64,000 nt of DNA from Pontibacterium granulatum (GCF_029961155.1 NZ_JASBRH010000007.1:1-64000); one strand, 5' to 3'; positions 46,192 to 55,971 are shown, counted from the stretch's first letter. The notes: generated by a model from the letters alone, not told the origin. Numbers and translations are program-made.

Positions 46192-46629
46192 ATGTCTGCT
46201 ATCAAATGGCTCGTCGGTTTTTTACTGCTGATTTTCTCTGTTGCGCTTGCGCAGGCCGGAGATCGGGCACCCCGAATGGATGTCCTAAATGATAATGCAG
46301 CCCGTATCTATAACGTTCGCTTAGAGGGCAAAGGCATGAAGTTGCGTGGACGGGTAACGCGCAGCGATCGAGACGTTAAAGTCCCCCACGGTCAGGTGAT
46401 CACTGTGATCTACAACGCGCAAGGCCGGGAGCTTCATACGTTGCAATCGACCTACAAACCCCGTCACGTTCATCGCAAGAAAAAGCGGGCTTCCTACTTC
46501 ACCGTTCACTTACCCCAAGATGTTGATCTGCGCCAGAGCCGTATCCAAATCTATTACCTCAGCGATGAGTCTTCCCGCAAACGAGCCGATAACAGGTCGA
46601 TAAATACACGCACTTTGTTCGAAGAATAG
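46192..46629 (+). CDS. Secreted protein of unknown function
   Basis: A 145-residue basic protein with a signal peptide of about 22 residues (ending LAQA-GD). The mature part contains KPRHVHRKKKRA and is predicted mostly beta. I recognise no family. A good Shine-Dalgarno (GGGAGAG) precedes the ATG. Its last 76 bases overlap the end of the convergent LysR gene. Confidence 0.65.
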   Translation: MSAIKWLVGFLLLIFSVALAQAGDRAPRMDVLNDNAARIYNVRLEGKGMKLRGRVTRSDRDVKVPHGQVITVIYNAQGRELHTLQSTYKPRHVHRKKKRASYFTVHLPQDVDLRQSRIQIYYLSDESSRKRADNRSINTRTLFEE

Positions 46630-47465
46630 CGGTCGTGCCGGTGCAGGATATGGACGGGCTGGGCAGGCGGCTCGTAACCCGCGAGTACATACTCCAGCTC
46701 GTTTTGTGCGACACGGTTTGCGACCTGATAGGAGAGTACACGGGTGATGCCGAAGCCGTCGGCAGCTGAGGCGATGGCGGCATCGTTGGTGGTGACTTTC
46801 AATCGTGGTTTGACCTGCACTTGTACCTCGTCGTAACCATCGAAGAAACGCCAATGGCCCGTCGAGGTGGCGTGCATACTGCCAGCCTGCGGAATAATAA
46901 CGGTGTGTTGTGGTAATTCATTGGGGTGGGCGGGGTTACCTTGCGATGAAAGGTAGTCCGGCGAGGCTACTAGTACCTGCCGCACTGACCCAACCTTCAA
47001 GGCCCGCATGCTGGAATCGGGCAGCTCACCGATACGCACACCCAGATCGATCCCTTCCTCCATCAGGTTAACCACGCGGTCGAGCAGTACCATCTCCACC
47101 TCCATCTCCGGATAGAGGCGCAGATACTCCAGTACAACGGGCATCACAAAGAGTTGCCCGAACATCACCGGCGCGGTAATCGTTAAGTGCCCACGGGGCT
47201 CAGCATTGATGCCCGCTGCTGCGTCGTCGGCGGCTTCTACCTCACTGAGAATACGGCGGCTGTCTTCCAGGTAACGCTGCCCAGCTTCGGTGACGCGAAC
47301 ATAACGGGTCGTGCGGTTGAGCAGTTTTACCCCCAGCGCTTCCTCCAGCGATGCGACCATCCGTGTGACCGCGGGCGGGGACATCTGCAGGCGACGGGCT
47401 GCTGCAGCGAAGCCCTCCTCCTCTGCGACCGCTACGAAGACCTGCATCTGGCGAAATCGATCCAT
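46554..47465 (-). CDS. LysR-family transcriptional regulator
   Basis: A 303-residue regulator of the CrgA/AaeR-like group. The N-terminal helix-turn-helix is FVAVAEEEGFAAAARRLQMSPPAVTRMVASLE, and the effector domain is complete. I chose the ATG at 47465 (MDRFRQMQ), because the extension to 47534 reads through the intergenic promoter. It is divergent from the flavin/iron-sulfur fusion gene at 47585, its likely target. Confidence 0.9.
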   Translation of the reverse strand: MDRFRQMQVFVAVAEEEGFAAAARRLQMSPPAVTRMVASLEEALGVKLLNRTTRYVRVTEAGQRYLEDSRRILSEVEAADDAAAGINAEPRGHLTITAPVMFGQLFVMPVVLEYLRLYPEMEVEMVLLDRVVNLMEEGIDLGVRIGELPDSSMRALKVGSVRQVLVASPDYLSSQGNPAHPNELPQHTVIIPQAGSMHATSTGHWRFFDGYDEVQVQVKPRLKVTTNDAAIASAADGFGITRVLSYQVANRVAQNELEYVLAGYEPPAQPVHILHRHDRYSSNKVRVFIDLLSARLREDSSLR

Positions 47466-47584
47466 CTTTATTCCACTTTTCGTAATAATTAATTTCAATT
47501 TTAGGTGATTCTTGCTTTGTGTGGAATTTGTCATAGTGGATCTACAGACACAGGTTATCCACGAATCAGACTGAGGGCATAGAG

Positions 47585-49156
47585 ATGGGCCACAAATTTG
47601 CTGAGATCGCGTTCACGCCGGTCATCCGGGAGATGCAGGCAGAAATGGGCAGCCGCAGCTTTTATGCCGAGATGGACAGGGGCCAGGACTACAACCATCA
47701 GCTGACCGCAAAAGAATCGACGTTTATCACAGCCCGCGACAGCTTCTATATGGCCAGCGTGACTGAAACCGGCTGGCCCTATATTCAGCACCGGGGTGGC
47801 GAGCAGGGTTTTGTAAAGGTGCTGGACGAGGGGCGGATCGGATTTGCGGACTACACCGGTAACCGGCAGTACGTCAGTACCGGGAACTTCACCCACAACA
47901 ACCGTGTTGCCCTGTTTTTTATGGATTATGCCAATCGGCGACGCTTGAAGCTGCTGGGGCGGGTACAGATCGTGCCGCTGGATGATCAACATACGCTGGC
48001 CCAACTGGTGGACGAATCCACTGCCGTTCAGGTGGAGCGGGGTTTTGTGATCGAAGTGGAAGCATTTGACTGGAACTGTCCGCAGCACATCACACCGCGC
48101 TTTACTGCGGAGCAGGTTGAATCGCTTGTGACCCCGTTAAAAGCCGAGAACGAACGCTTACATGCCCATTACCAGGCCGATGCCGAATTGCGATTGGATC
48201 ATGGCGAGCTCGCGCTGGAGATTACCGGCATGCGCCAGTTAACACCACGCATTCGATCTTTTGAACTCCGTGACCCAAACGGGCACGAGTTACCGCCTTT
48301 CCAGGCTGGTGCGCATCTGGAAGTGCCGGTTCGACTGGATAACGGCGAGATCGGGTCACGTCACTATTCGATCAGTTCAGACCCAAACAATCTGAGCCGT
48401 TACGAGATTGCGGTACTGCGTGAGGATAAAGGCCGGGGGGGCAGTCGCGCGCTGCACCGGCAATATCAGCTCGGGATGCAGTTGCTCAGCTCGTTGCCAA
48501 AAGGGCACTTCACGTTGCATGACGATCAGCGTCCTGCAGTGCTGATTGCTGGTGGAATTGGTATCACGCCTTTGAAAGCGATGGTGCATCAGTTACAGGC
48601 ACGTGGAGCCGGTTTTCACCTGCATTATCTGGGACGCAGTAAACAAGAGATGGCGTTCGTTGAGGTATTGGAGCAATCGATACCGGATCATGTCTCGTTG
48701 TATCCCACCGACCAAGGTAAGCGCTTGGATCTGGAGCCTCTTTTACGTGCCTTGCCTGCGGAGAGCGTTGTTTATGTCTGTGGGCCTGCGCGATTGATCG
48801 ATGCGGTGAATGCTATGGCTGAACAACTGAAAATCCCATCGGAGCGGATCAGATTTGAACGTTTTTCAGCGGAGTCCTCTGCTGAAGATAAATCCTTTGA
48901 GGTGACCCTGGCACAGAGCGGACAGGTGATCAAAGTTCCGGCTGACAAAAGCCCGCTGGATGCCCTGTTAGATGCCGGCGTTGATATGCCCTACAGCTGC
49001 AAGAGCGGAAACTGCCGCACCTGTGCTGTGAAAGTGCTGGACGGTGACGTAATTCACCGCGATGCAGTGCTAACCGATGACGAGCGTAATACGGAACAAC
49101 TGTTCTGCCCCTGCGTGTCTCGCGCCCTAGGTGACACGCTCACCCTGGATATCTGA
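47585..49156 (+). CDS. PNPOx-like / ferredoxin reductase / 2Fe-2S fusion protein
   Basis: A 523-residue cytoplasmic redox protein. Residues 1-180 form a pyridoxamine-phosphate-oxidase-like flavin-binding domain (FYMASVTETGWPYIQHRGG). Residues 215-420 form a ferredoxin-reductase module with the FAD motif SRHYSISS and the NAD region GGIGITPLKAMV. Residues 435-523 are a plant-type 2Fe-2S domain with CKSGNCRTC and a last cysteine in EQLFCPC. The whole could pass electrons from NAD(P)H to an internal flavin site. The divergent LysR regulator and the following GST suggest a stress or detoxification role. Confidence 0.88.
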   Translation: MGHKFAEIAFTPVIREMQAEMGSRSFYAEMDRGQDYNHQLTAKESTFITARDSFYMASVTETGWPYIQHRGGEQGFVKVLDEGRIGFADYTGNRQYVSTGNFTHNNRVALFFMDYANRRRLKLLGRVQIVPLDDQHTLAQLVDESTAVQVERGFVIEVEAFDWNCPQHITPRFTAEQVESLVTPLKAENERLHAHYQADAELRLDHGELALEITGMRQLTPRIRSFELRDPNGHELPPFQAGAHLEVPVRLDNGEIGSRHYSISSDPNNLSRYEIAVLREDKGRGGSRALHRQYQLGMQLLSSLPKGHFTLHDDQRPAVLIAGGIGITPLKAMVHQLQARGAGFHLHYLGRSKQEMAFVEVLEQSIPDHVSLYPTDQGKRLDLEPLLRALPAESVVYVCGPARLIDAVNAMAEQLKIPSERIRFERFSAESSAEDKSFEVTLAQSGQVIKVPADKSPLDALLDAGVDMPYSCKSGNCRTCAVKVLDGDVIHRDAVLTDDERNTEQLFCPCVSRALGDTLTLDI

Positions 49157-49214
49157 AAAAACACGCTTTTGTAAACCAATGAGTCAACCTGACCAAACAA
49201 TCTGGAGATATACG

Positions 49215-49838
49215 ATGACAACGCTAAAACTACACGGACTGGACCTGTCCGGTCATTCCCACCGTGCGCAACTGTTTCTGTCCCTGTTGGGACTGGAAGC
49301 CGAGGTAATTCGGGTGGACCTGTTGAACGGTGCTCACAAACAGCCTGAATTTTTGGCGAAAAACCTGTTTGGTCAGATCCCGGTGCTGGAAGATGGCGAG
49401 ACCGTGATTGCGGACTCCAACGCCATCTTGGTTTACCTGGCGCAGAAATATGATCAAAGCGGCAACTGGTATCCAAAAGATCCACAGACCGCCGCGGAAA
49501 TTCAGCGCTTCCTGTCTGTGGCGGCAGGGCCGGTGGCTAACGGTCCCGCCAGTGCGCGTCTGGTGAATGTGTTTAAGGCACAACTGGATCACGAGCGGGC
49601 CATCAGTATCGCCCACGCAATGTTGTCGGTACTGGACCAACATCTGGAAGGCCGCGAGTGGCTGGTGGGGGATCATCCGACTATCGCCGATATCGCGAAC
49701 TACACCTATATCGCACACGCACCGGAAGGAGGTGTATCGCTTGAAGCCTATCCACAGGTGCGAAACTGGTTGGCACGGATCGAGCAGTTGCCCGGTTTTG
49801 TAGCAATGCCAAGCACCGCCGTGGGGCTTGCAAGCTGA
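49215..49838 (+). CDS. Glutathione S-transferase
   Basis: A 207-residue protein with a thioredoxin-like N-domain (LKLHGLDLSGHSHRAQLFLSLLG; the glutathione-binding IPVLEDGETVIADSNAILVYLA) and a helical C-domain (HPTIADIANYTYIAHAPEGG). The ATG at 49215 follows CTGGAGA and gives the family start. It follows the fusion gene by 58 bases on the same strand and is probably in its operon. Confidence 0.9.
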   Translation: MTTLKLHGLDLSGHSHRAQLFLSLLGLEAEVIRVDLLNGAHKQPEFLAKNLFGQIPVLEDGETVIADSNAILVYLAQKYDQSGNWYPKDPQTAAEIQRFLSVAAGPVANGPASARLVNVFKAQLDHERAISIAHAMLSVLDQHLEGREWLVGDHPTIADIANYTYIAHAPEGGVSLEAYPQVRNWLARIEQLPGFVAMPSTAVGLAS

Positions 49839-50019
49839 ACGGAAAGCCAGTGATACCGGTTGTGGTACTGCAGCCGGTATTCATCCTACAAAATTTGTCG
49901 AGGGTAAACCCTTGGTTTTTCTTGATGTCCCACGCTTTCTGAGACAGACTAACTGCACTGTTATTTTCGTGATGCCCGCTCCGCGCTGAGCGTCATCACC
50001 CGAGTTGGAAGGAAAGCGT

Positions 50020-51441
50020 ATGTTCATCAATGGTGAGTGGATTCAGTCAGATAAAACGTTTGCGGTGTATAACCCGGCAAACGGTGAAGAGATCGGACAG
50101 GTGACCGACGGTACCCGCAACGATGCCAAGCGTGCAATCGATGCGGCACAGGCGGCTATGCCAGGCTGGTCTGCCTTGACCACCTACCAGCGTTCAGACT
50201 ACCTGCGCCGCGCCTACGACCTGATGATCGAGCGTAAGAAGGAGCTGGCGGAATTGATGACCCGCGAGCAGGGTAAGCCGTTTAAGGCTGCGATGGCTGA
50301 GGTTCAGTACGGGGCTGATTATCTGCTCTGGTTTGCAGAGGAAGTGAAACGTTCCTACGGCGAGACGATCCCATCGGCACGCCCTGATCAGCGATTCCTG
50401 GTGCAACATATGCCGGTGGGTGTGGTCGCTGCAGTCACACCCTGGAACTACCCGGTATCGATGATCACCCGTAAAGTGGCGCCGGCTATTGCTGCCGGTT
50501 GTACCATTGTTCTGAAGCCGGCCGAGGCGACACCTCTGTGTGCCATTGCGATCTTCAAGATTCTGGAAGAGGTGGGTATTCCGGCGGGTGTTGTGAACCT
50601 GGTCACTACCCATGACCCTGCGCCAGTCGGTAAAGAATTCTGTACTAACCCCATCGTGCGCAAACTCACGTTCACTGGATCCACCGCTGTGGGTAAAAAG
50701 CTGGCTCAGGACGCCGCGCCGCAGTTGAAGCGGGTTTCCATGGAGCTGGGTGGGCACGCGCCGTTTATCGTTTTTGATGATGCGGATCCGGTGCATGCAG
50801 CGAAAGGTGCTTCCCTGGTTAAATTCCTCAACACCGGACAGGCCTGTATCAGCCCGAACCGCATCTTTGTGCAGCGTTCTATTCTTGAACCGTTCCTGGC
50901 CGAGTTTGAAAACCGTGTTGCCAAGATGAAAGCCGGTAACGGTATGGAGCAGGGCGTAAATATTGGCCCGCTGGTAAATGTCGCGGCAGTGAACAAGGTC
51001 AACAATCAGGTGGTTGATGCGGTGGAGAAAGGGGCCAAGTTGCATGCGGGTGGTCAGGTTCTGACGGAAGCTGGTTTGGATCAGGGCCATTTCTATGCAC
51101 CAACACTGTTGAGTGGTGTGACCGAGGAGATGCTGATCTACCGCGAGGAAACGTTCGGACCGGTCGCGGCGGTGATTCCGTTTGATACCCAGGAGGAGGT
51201 GTTGGCCAAGGCGAACGACACCAACTATGGTCTGGCCGCGTATGTGTATACCACGAATATGTCTCGCGCAATGCGTATGTTCGAAGGGCTTCAATTTGGC
51301 ATGGTGGGCATCAATGACATCAACCCAACCAGTGCCGCTGCACCGTTTGGTGGTATGAAGGAGAGTGGCCTGGGGCGTGAAGGTGCACGCGAAGGTTTGA
51401 TGGAGTACTACGAAACCAAGTTGGCAGGTATCTCTATCTGA
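50020..51441 (+). CDS. NAD(P)-dependent semialdehyde dehydrogenase, GabD-like
   Basis: A 473-residue aldehyde dehydrogenase. The catalytic glutamate is in ELGGHAPFIVF and the cysteine in TGQACISPNR; the cofactor site LTFTGSTAVGKK is typical. It is most like succinate-semialdehyde dehydrogenase, but other aldehydes are possible. The ATG at 50020 follows GGAAGGAAAG; the TTG at 50005 is part of that leader. No gabT gene is near. Confidence 0.88.
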   Translation: MFINGEWIQSDKTFAVYNPANGEEIGQVTDGTRNDAKRAIDAAQAAMPGWSALTTYQRSDYLRRAYDLMIERKKELAELMTREQGKPFKAAMAEVQYGADYLLWFAEEVKRSYGETIPSARPDQRFLVQHMPVGVVAAVTPWNYPVSMITRKVAPAIAAGCTIVLKPAEATPLCAIAIFKILEEVGIPAGVVNLVTTHDPAPVGKEFCTNPIVRKLTFTGSTAVGKKLAQDAAPQLKRVSMELGGHAPFIVFDDADPVHAAKGASLVKFLNTGQACISPNRIFVQRSILEPFLAEFENRVAKMKAGNGMEQGVNIGPLVNVAAVNKVNNQVVDAVEKGAKLHAGGQVLTEAGLDQGHFYAPTLLSGVTEEMLIYREETFGPVAAVIPFDTQEEVLAKANDTNYGLAAYVYTTNMSRAMRMFEGLQFGMVGINDINPTSAAAPFGGMKESGLGREGAREGLMEYYETKLAGISI

Positions 51442-52911
51442 TCAGGTGCGTAGCACCGTCACACGGCGTCTGTAGTTAGTGGCTATGTGGCGGAATTATG
51501 AGAGGCAGGGGGGAGCGAAAGTGGCATTCCGTTGCCTCCACTTCCGTAAACAGGTCTGCAGGCATCCCAACGATGCAGACTGCATGGGCATTCCTTGCAT
51601 GCAGCTCCTCATTCTCCACTTCGTCGGCGCTTGTTGCTGACAGCAAGGCCAACGCTGAGTTGATTGTGGCATCCGTTGCGTACTGCTCCTTCGGATCGGT
51701 GGTGCGGAGACTACCTGGTAATCCCTGCCAACTTCCGCGCCTGAACGATCATAGCAATCCATCGCGTACTGCTCCTGTGTTCAGTCTCACCAAGACTACC
51801 TAACCACCATGTCTGCTTTGGTGAATACCTGAACGTCACTCCCTTGGTTACTGCTCCTTTTTCTCTACACCGAGGTACAGACAGCTCCACTGTCCTCGTA
51901 GATGCTTGAATAGGGCACTCCTTCGCATACTACTCCTTGATTTGCCCGTCTTCGCCAAGACCGCCTGATCGGTTGATCAGCTTTGGTTCTGAACTGAGCG
52001 TCAATCCCTTGGTTACTGCTCCTGTTTTCCATTACGTTTGGGGTACAGACGGCTTAACTGTCCCCATCGGTAATTGAATTAGGCACTCCCTTGCGCTGTT
52101 GCTCCTGAATTGTTGGTAACGTCAGGCCTCGACTGCTGACGGACGGGCCTATACCAATCAGAATTCCCCTTCCTTGATAGGTCGATAACCAGATAATCCG
52201 TTATCCAAGAGTGAGTACAGTCCGCTTGCAGGCACCATAGGCAGGGCCATCCTAATCCTCATCTCCAGGCGCACGCATACCGTGTGTACGTTCTGAAAAT
52301 GTTAAGAATTCAGGCAAAACAAATCCTGCCTGGTAATTAAACCAGGAGTGGCTATTTGAGATTCAGAGAACTCTGTGGCGGCAGAAGATCCAGAACCGGT
52401 CATTGCGTCATTCTTTGCGAAAGATCTGCAGCTACCGGCTGAAGAGGAGAAACTCTCTTTCGGTAGTCCGGCTATCCGTCGAGGGACCCGTGACTTTGCG
52501 TCATCCGATTGCTCGGATTTTGCTCTTATCGGGAGAAGATCTTTCTGAGTTGCTCCAAAGCATGTGGACTCGAAGAGTCGTAAATCGTCCGTTACATGCT
52601 GTTCAACTCTGTTACAGGTGCATCCTAACAAAAAAGCTTGGAAAAATGTTATACAAATTTGGAATAAACGATCGTTTGTTTTATTTGCTCTAGATGAATT
52701 GGATCAGTTTTTAGCTGCTGAAAACGATTGTCCATAACACAGGGAATATCGATTTTTTAGTTAAATGTATCTAAGTATCAGTAAGTTATGATTCTTTGCC
52801 GATTGTTTTGGTATCTGCTGTCGAGTGTTGAATTTGCCTGCAGCATCGTGCAGTATCGGTTAAACATTTACCCTGTCATGTTATGCGTTTGATGTGGTGT
52901 GACAGGAGGAA
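51442..52911. other. Long gene-poor region with a degenerate tandem array
   Basis: This 1.47-kb gap contains the repeat array at 51520-52145, then structured sequence including GATAAC...GTTATC at about 52184-52205. AT-rich leader sequence at 52640-52910 comes before the GGDEF-EAL gene. Small open frames on both strands at 52302-52693 lack recognisable families or good starts, so I do not call them. Confidence 0.6.
51520..52145. repeat. About eight degenerate 79-86-bp tandem units (possible ncRNA)
   Basis: A core close to GGCACTCCCTTGCGTACTGC followed by TCCT recurs. The TACTGCTCCT part starts at about 51600, 51681, 51767, 51849, 51928, 52014 and 52097, and a weaker copy lies near 51523. The spacings 81, 86, 82, 79, 86 and 83 are mostly not multiples of three, so it is not a repeated protein. 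Between cores lie variable stems: GGTACAG...CTGTCC in alternate units, AGTCT...AGACT or GTCTT...AAGAC in the others, and CGTCAG...CTGACG in the last. Read on the minus strand each core has AGGAG and a second GGA about 15 bases later. Confidence 0.7.
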
Positions 52912-55572
52912 ATGAGCCGTGTCCTTTGGTGGAGTTTGCGCTTGATTCGTAACAAGGCAATACCTGGGTTTTCGACAAAAAACAGTGTCATTCAGTCCCT
53001 GTTGCTGCCGGTCGGGGCGATCTTTTTTGTTTCGATTCTTGTTGTGGGTTACCTCTGGACCAGTAGCGAATTTCGCAAGCTGGAGGAGGAAAACGCCCGC
53101 TACGAGGCTGAGTATCTGGCTAACCAGAAATCCATCCTGCGCTCTGAAGTGTTGCGTGTTAAATCGCTTCTGCTTCGGGAAAAAGAGAAGGCCGAGGCAC
53201 AACTACAGGCCACCCTCAAGGGGCAGATCGAATTTGCCCACCAGATCGCATCCAGTGTTTATCAGCATAGCCTTGGCAAGTACACGGACGAAACCATCCA
53301 GCAGATGATCCTCTCCTCGTTACAGGACGTCGAAATCAATGACGATGGTTACTTCTTTATCGCCACACTCGAGGGCGACATGTTGCTGTACCCCCCCGAT
53401 CTGTCGGCCAATGGTGAACATGTTGGTTTGATGTTTCCCGACAGCGGTCAGGACATTCTGCTGGAGATTCGCGAGCTGGCGAAAGACCAAAAGCAGGGTT
53501 TTATCCGCTATATGTGGCCCAAAGATGGCAAGCGTGGTGAGACAGCTATTAAGTTCAGCTATGTAAAACTGTTTGAACCTTACGGTTGGGTGATAGGCAC
53601 AGGTGCCTATCTCGATGACTTCGAAGAAAAGATCAAACAGCAGATCTTTCAGCAGATCTCTGAGATTACCTACGGCACAGATAACGAAGGGTATTTCTTT
53701 ATCAATTCCTATGCTGGCGATCTTTACGTGACCAACGGCAAGTACTTTGCTGGTGAGAAGAACATTTGGGATGTTCAGGATGCACGCGGTACCAAGGTGG
53801 TTCAGGAAAATGCGCATATTGCCCAAGAAAACCCGGAAGGTGGCTTTTCCACCTATTTCTGGCAGAAGAACAGTGGTGAGGTGGAAGAGAAACTCTCCTT
53901 CGTGTTGGGTATGGATGAGTGGCAGATCTTTATCGGTACCGGCGCCTATCTGGATACCGTGCGCAATGAGCTGAGCCGACGCGAACTGACCCTGGCGGAT
54001 CAGGTTAAGAAGCGGATTTACAGCGCCGTTGTGGTATTGGGGGCTGCGTTGTTGATCGTGCTGGCGGCGATGTGGCTGATCGGTAAACGCCTGGCGGGCA
54101 ATATGCGCCTGATTCGGAATAGTTTTGAAGAATCGGTATCCAGTCGTCAGCATATCGATGTGGAAGAGGTCTATTTTGACGAATTTCGTGCCTTAGCCCG
54201 CAGTGCCAACAACATGATCGACGGCCTGAATCAACAGGCGGATGAGCTGCAGCACCGTGTATTGCACGATCACCTGACCTCTCTGCCAAACCGGCTGCAA
54301 GGGGCAAATCACCTGAACAGCATGATCGAACGTTCGGTCCATTCCCAGGCAATGGTGGGGCTGCTGTTTATCGATCTGGATAACTTTAAAGAGATCAACG
54401 ACTCTCTGGGACACTCCGCAGGCGACGAGCTACTGCAAAAGGTATCCCAGCGTCTGCAGAGCGTGGTGCGCGATGACGATATCGTGGCGCGCTTGGGTGG
54501 AGACGAGTTTACCGTGATCACCGGTTTGTTGAGCGAACGAGGTGATGCTGTCGTGATTGCCGATAAACTGCTGGCGGCGTTCAGGCAACCGTTTACCGTG
54601 GAAAACACCGAGCTGCATGTAACCGCCAGTATTGGTATCAGTCTGTTCCCGGATGATGGCGACGACGCGGAGATCCTTTTGCGTAACGCGGATTCGGCGA
54701 TGTATGGAGCGAAACGTGACGGTCGTAATGGCTTCCGTTTTTATACACCGGATATGACCGTGGAGGTGCGTCAGCGCGTACTGATGACCGACGAGCTGCG
54801 CGAGGCGATCGAGAAAGGCCAGTTCCTGCTGCACTTCCAGCCACAGCTGTGCCTCACCACCGGCGAGGTGATTGGAGCAGAAGCCTTGGTGCGTTGGAAA
54901 CACCCGGAGCGGGGTATGGTACCGCCGGGTGAGTTTATCCCGTATGCCGAAGCCAGTGGCCAGATCGCTCAGATTGGCGAATGGGTTCTGCGTGAGGCCT
55001 GCAGAAAGATGGCCGAATGGCATGCGCAGGGGTATTCGCTGCGTAAGGTGGCCGTGAACATCTCCAACCAGCAGCTGCGGCGCCGTTCGCTGGTGACCCT
55101 GGTGAAAAGTGCGCTGAAAGATACCGGCTGCGAACCGGATGCGCTGGAGCTGGAGATTACCGAAAGCACCCTGATGCAGAATCCGGAAGAGATGGTTGAG
55201 GAACTGGTGCAGCTGAAGGCGCTGGGTATCAGCTTGGCGATTGATGACTTCGGTACCGGATACTCGTCCCTGAGTTACCTCAAGCAGTTGCCGATCAACA
55301 AGCTGAAGATCGACCGCTCCTTCGTGCGTGATATTGATGTGGATGAGAACGACCGTGCCATCACCCGTGCGATTGTGGCACTGGGCAAGAGTCTGAACCT
55401 GACGGTGATTGCCGAAGGGGTGGAGTACGCGTCGCAGATCTCGTTCCTGGCGAACGAGGAGTGTGAGCAGATCCAGGGATTCTTCTACAGCAAACCGTTG
55501 CCGGAAACGGAGTTCCTGGAGTATCTCAACACCCATAAATCCCGGCGGGAGGAGATGGCAGAGTGGATCTGA
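52912..55572 (+). CDS. GGDEF-EAL cyclic-di-GMP protein with two Cache domains
   Basis: An 886-residue membrane protein. After a helix at about 25-45 come two sCache_2 modules (NDDGYFFIATLEGD...GWVIGTGAYLDD and DNEGYFFINSYAGD...WQIFIGTGAYLD), a second membrane helix at about 365-390 and a HAMP-like linker. The cyclase domain has an intact RLGGDEF, and the phosphodiesterase domain has an intact EALVRW with DDFGTGYSSLSYL. It may both make and break c-di-GMP in response to a periplasmic ligand. AGGAGG stands only a few bases before the ATG, which is rather close. Confidence 0.92.
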   Translation: MSRVLWWSLRLIRNKAIPGFSTKNSVIQSLLLPVGAIFFVSILVVGYLWTSSEFRKLEEENARYEAEYLANQKSILRSEVLRVKSLLLREKEKAEAQLQATLKGQIEFAHQIASSVYQHSLGKYTDETIQQMILSSLQDVEINDDGYFFIATLEGDMLLYPPDLSANGEHVGLMFPDSGQDILLEIRELAKDQKQGFIRYMWPKDGKRGETAIKFSYVKLFEPYGWVIGTGAYLDDFEEKIKQQIFQQISEITYGTDNEGYFFINSYAGDLYVTNGKYFAGEKNIWDVQDARGTKVVQENAHIAQENPEGGFSTYFWQKNSGEVEEKLSFVLGMDEWQIFIGTGAYLDTVRNELSRRELTLADQVKKRIYSAVVVLGAALLIVLAAMWLIGKRLAGNMRLIRNSFEESVSSRQHIDVEEVYFDEFRALARSANNMIDGLNQQADELQHRVLHDHLTSLPNRLQGANHLNSMIERSVHSQAMVGLLFIDLDNFKEINDSLGHSAGDELLQKVSQRLQSVVRDDDIVARLGGDEFTVITGLLSERGDAVVIADKLLAAFRQPFTVENTELHVTASIGISLFPDDGDDAEILLRNADSAMYGAKRDGRNGFRFYTPDMTVEVRQRVLMTDELREAIEKGQFLLHFQPQLCLTTGEVIGAEALVRWKHPERGMVPPGEFIPYAEASGQIAQIGEWVLREACRKMAEWHAQGYSLRKVAVNISNQQLRRRSLVTLVKSALKDTGCEPDALELEITESTLMQNPEEMVEELVQLKALGISLAIDDFGTGYSSLSYLKQLPINKLKIDRSFVRDIDVDENDRAITRAIVALGKSLNLTVIAEGVEYASQISFLANEECEQIQGFFYSKPLPETEFLEYLNTHKSRREEMAEWI

Positions 55573-55596
55573 CCGCTCTGCCATGATGATTGCAAC

Positions 55597-55971
55597 TTAG
55601 ACTTCGTCGTTACCGTCTATCCAGTGCAGCGCTTGCAGGAACTGGGAGCTGGTGAAGTGACGGGTTTCGCCGCCTGCCAGCAGATCGGCAATTTTCGCCA
55701 GCCACTCCATCCAGTCAGCGTCGCCCACGACGGCCAGACGCAGGAAATCGTTGCGGTGAGCCAAACCAAACTTTGCATCTTCCCACAGCGCTGCGGCTTC
55801 AAACCCGGTGAAGCCGTGGTCCAGATACAGCAGTACGCGCACTTTCTCGTGGGTGGCCAGTTTTTCTTCAAGGAGCGGGATAAAGGTTTCGGTATAGTCC
55901 TTGGCAGTGAGAGTGTCTGTCGCCTGTACAACGATAATATCCCCGGCCGTTTCCGGTAGGTTGTAGAGCAT
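55597..55971 (-). CDS. SpoIIAA-like (STAS/SEC14-type) protein
   Basis: A 124-residue cytoplasmic protein. The pattern VQATDTLTAKDYTETFIPLLEEKL followed by VRVLLYLDHGFTGFEAAALWEDAKFG and RLAVVGDADWMEWL matches the SpoIIAA-like family (PF11964). The function is unknown; it may bind small lipids or act as an anti-sigma-antagonist-like fold. It converges with the GGDEF-EAL gene. Confidence 0.8.
   Translation of the reverse strand: MLYNLPETAGDIIVVQATDTLTAKDYTETFIPLLEEKLATHEKVRVLLYLDHGFTGFEAAALWEDAKFGLAHRNDFLRLAVVGDADWMEWLAKIADLLAGGETRHFTSSQFLQALHWIDGNDEV

Noticed and set aside
51496-51762. Minus-strand 88-residue open frame inside the repeat array
   Set aside because: It crosses three repeat cores in different frames, so it is a by-product of the repeats, not a gene.
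51520-52145. CRISPR array or integron attC array
   Set aside because: Units are too long and degenerate for CRISPR, the core is not a constant repeat, no cas genes occur, and no GTTRRRY/RYYYAAC pairs or integrase are seen.
52302-52693. Overlapping small frames on both strands before the GGDEF-EAL gene
   Set aside because: None has a good start, codon bias or a recognised family. A short acidic plus-strand frame at about 52375-52548 (GTG start) was also considered and left out.
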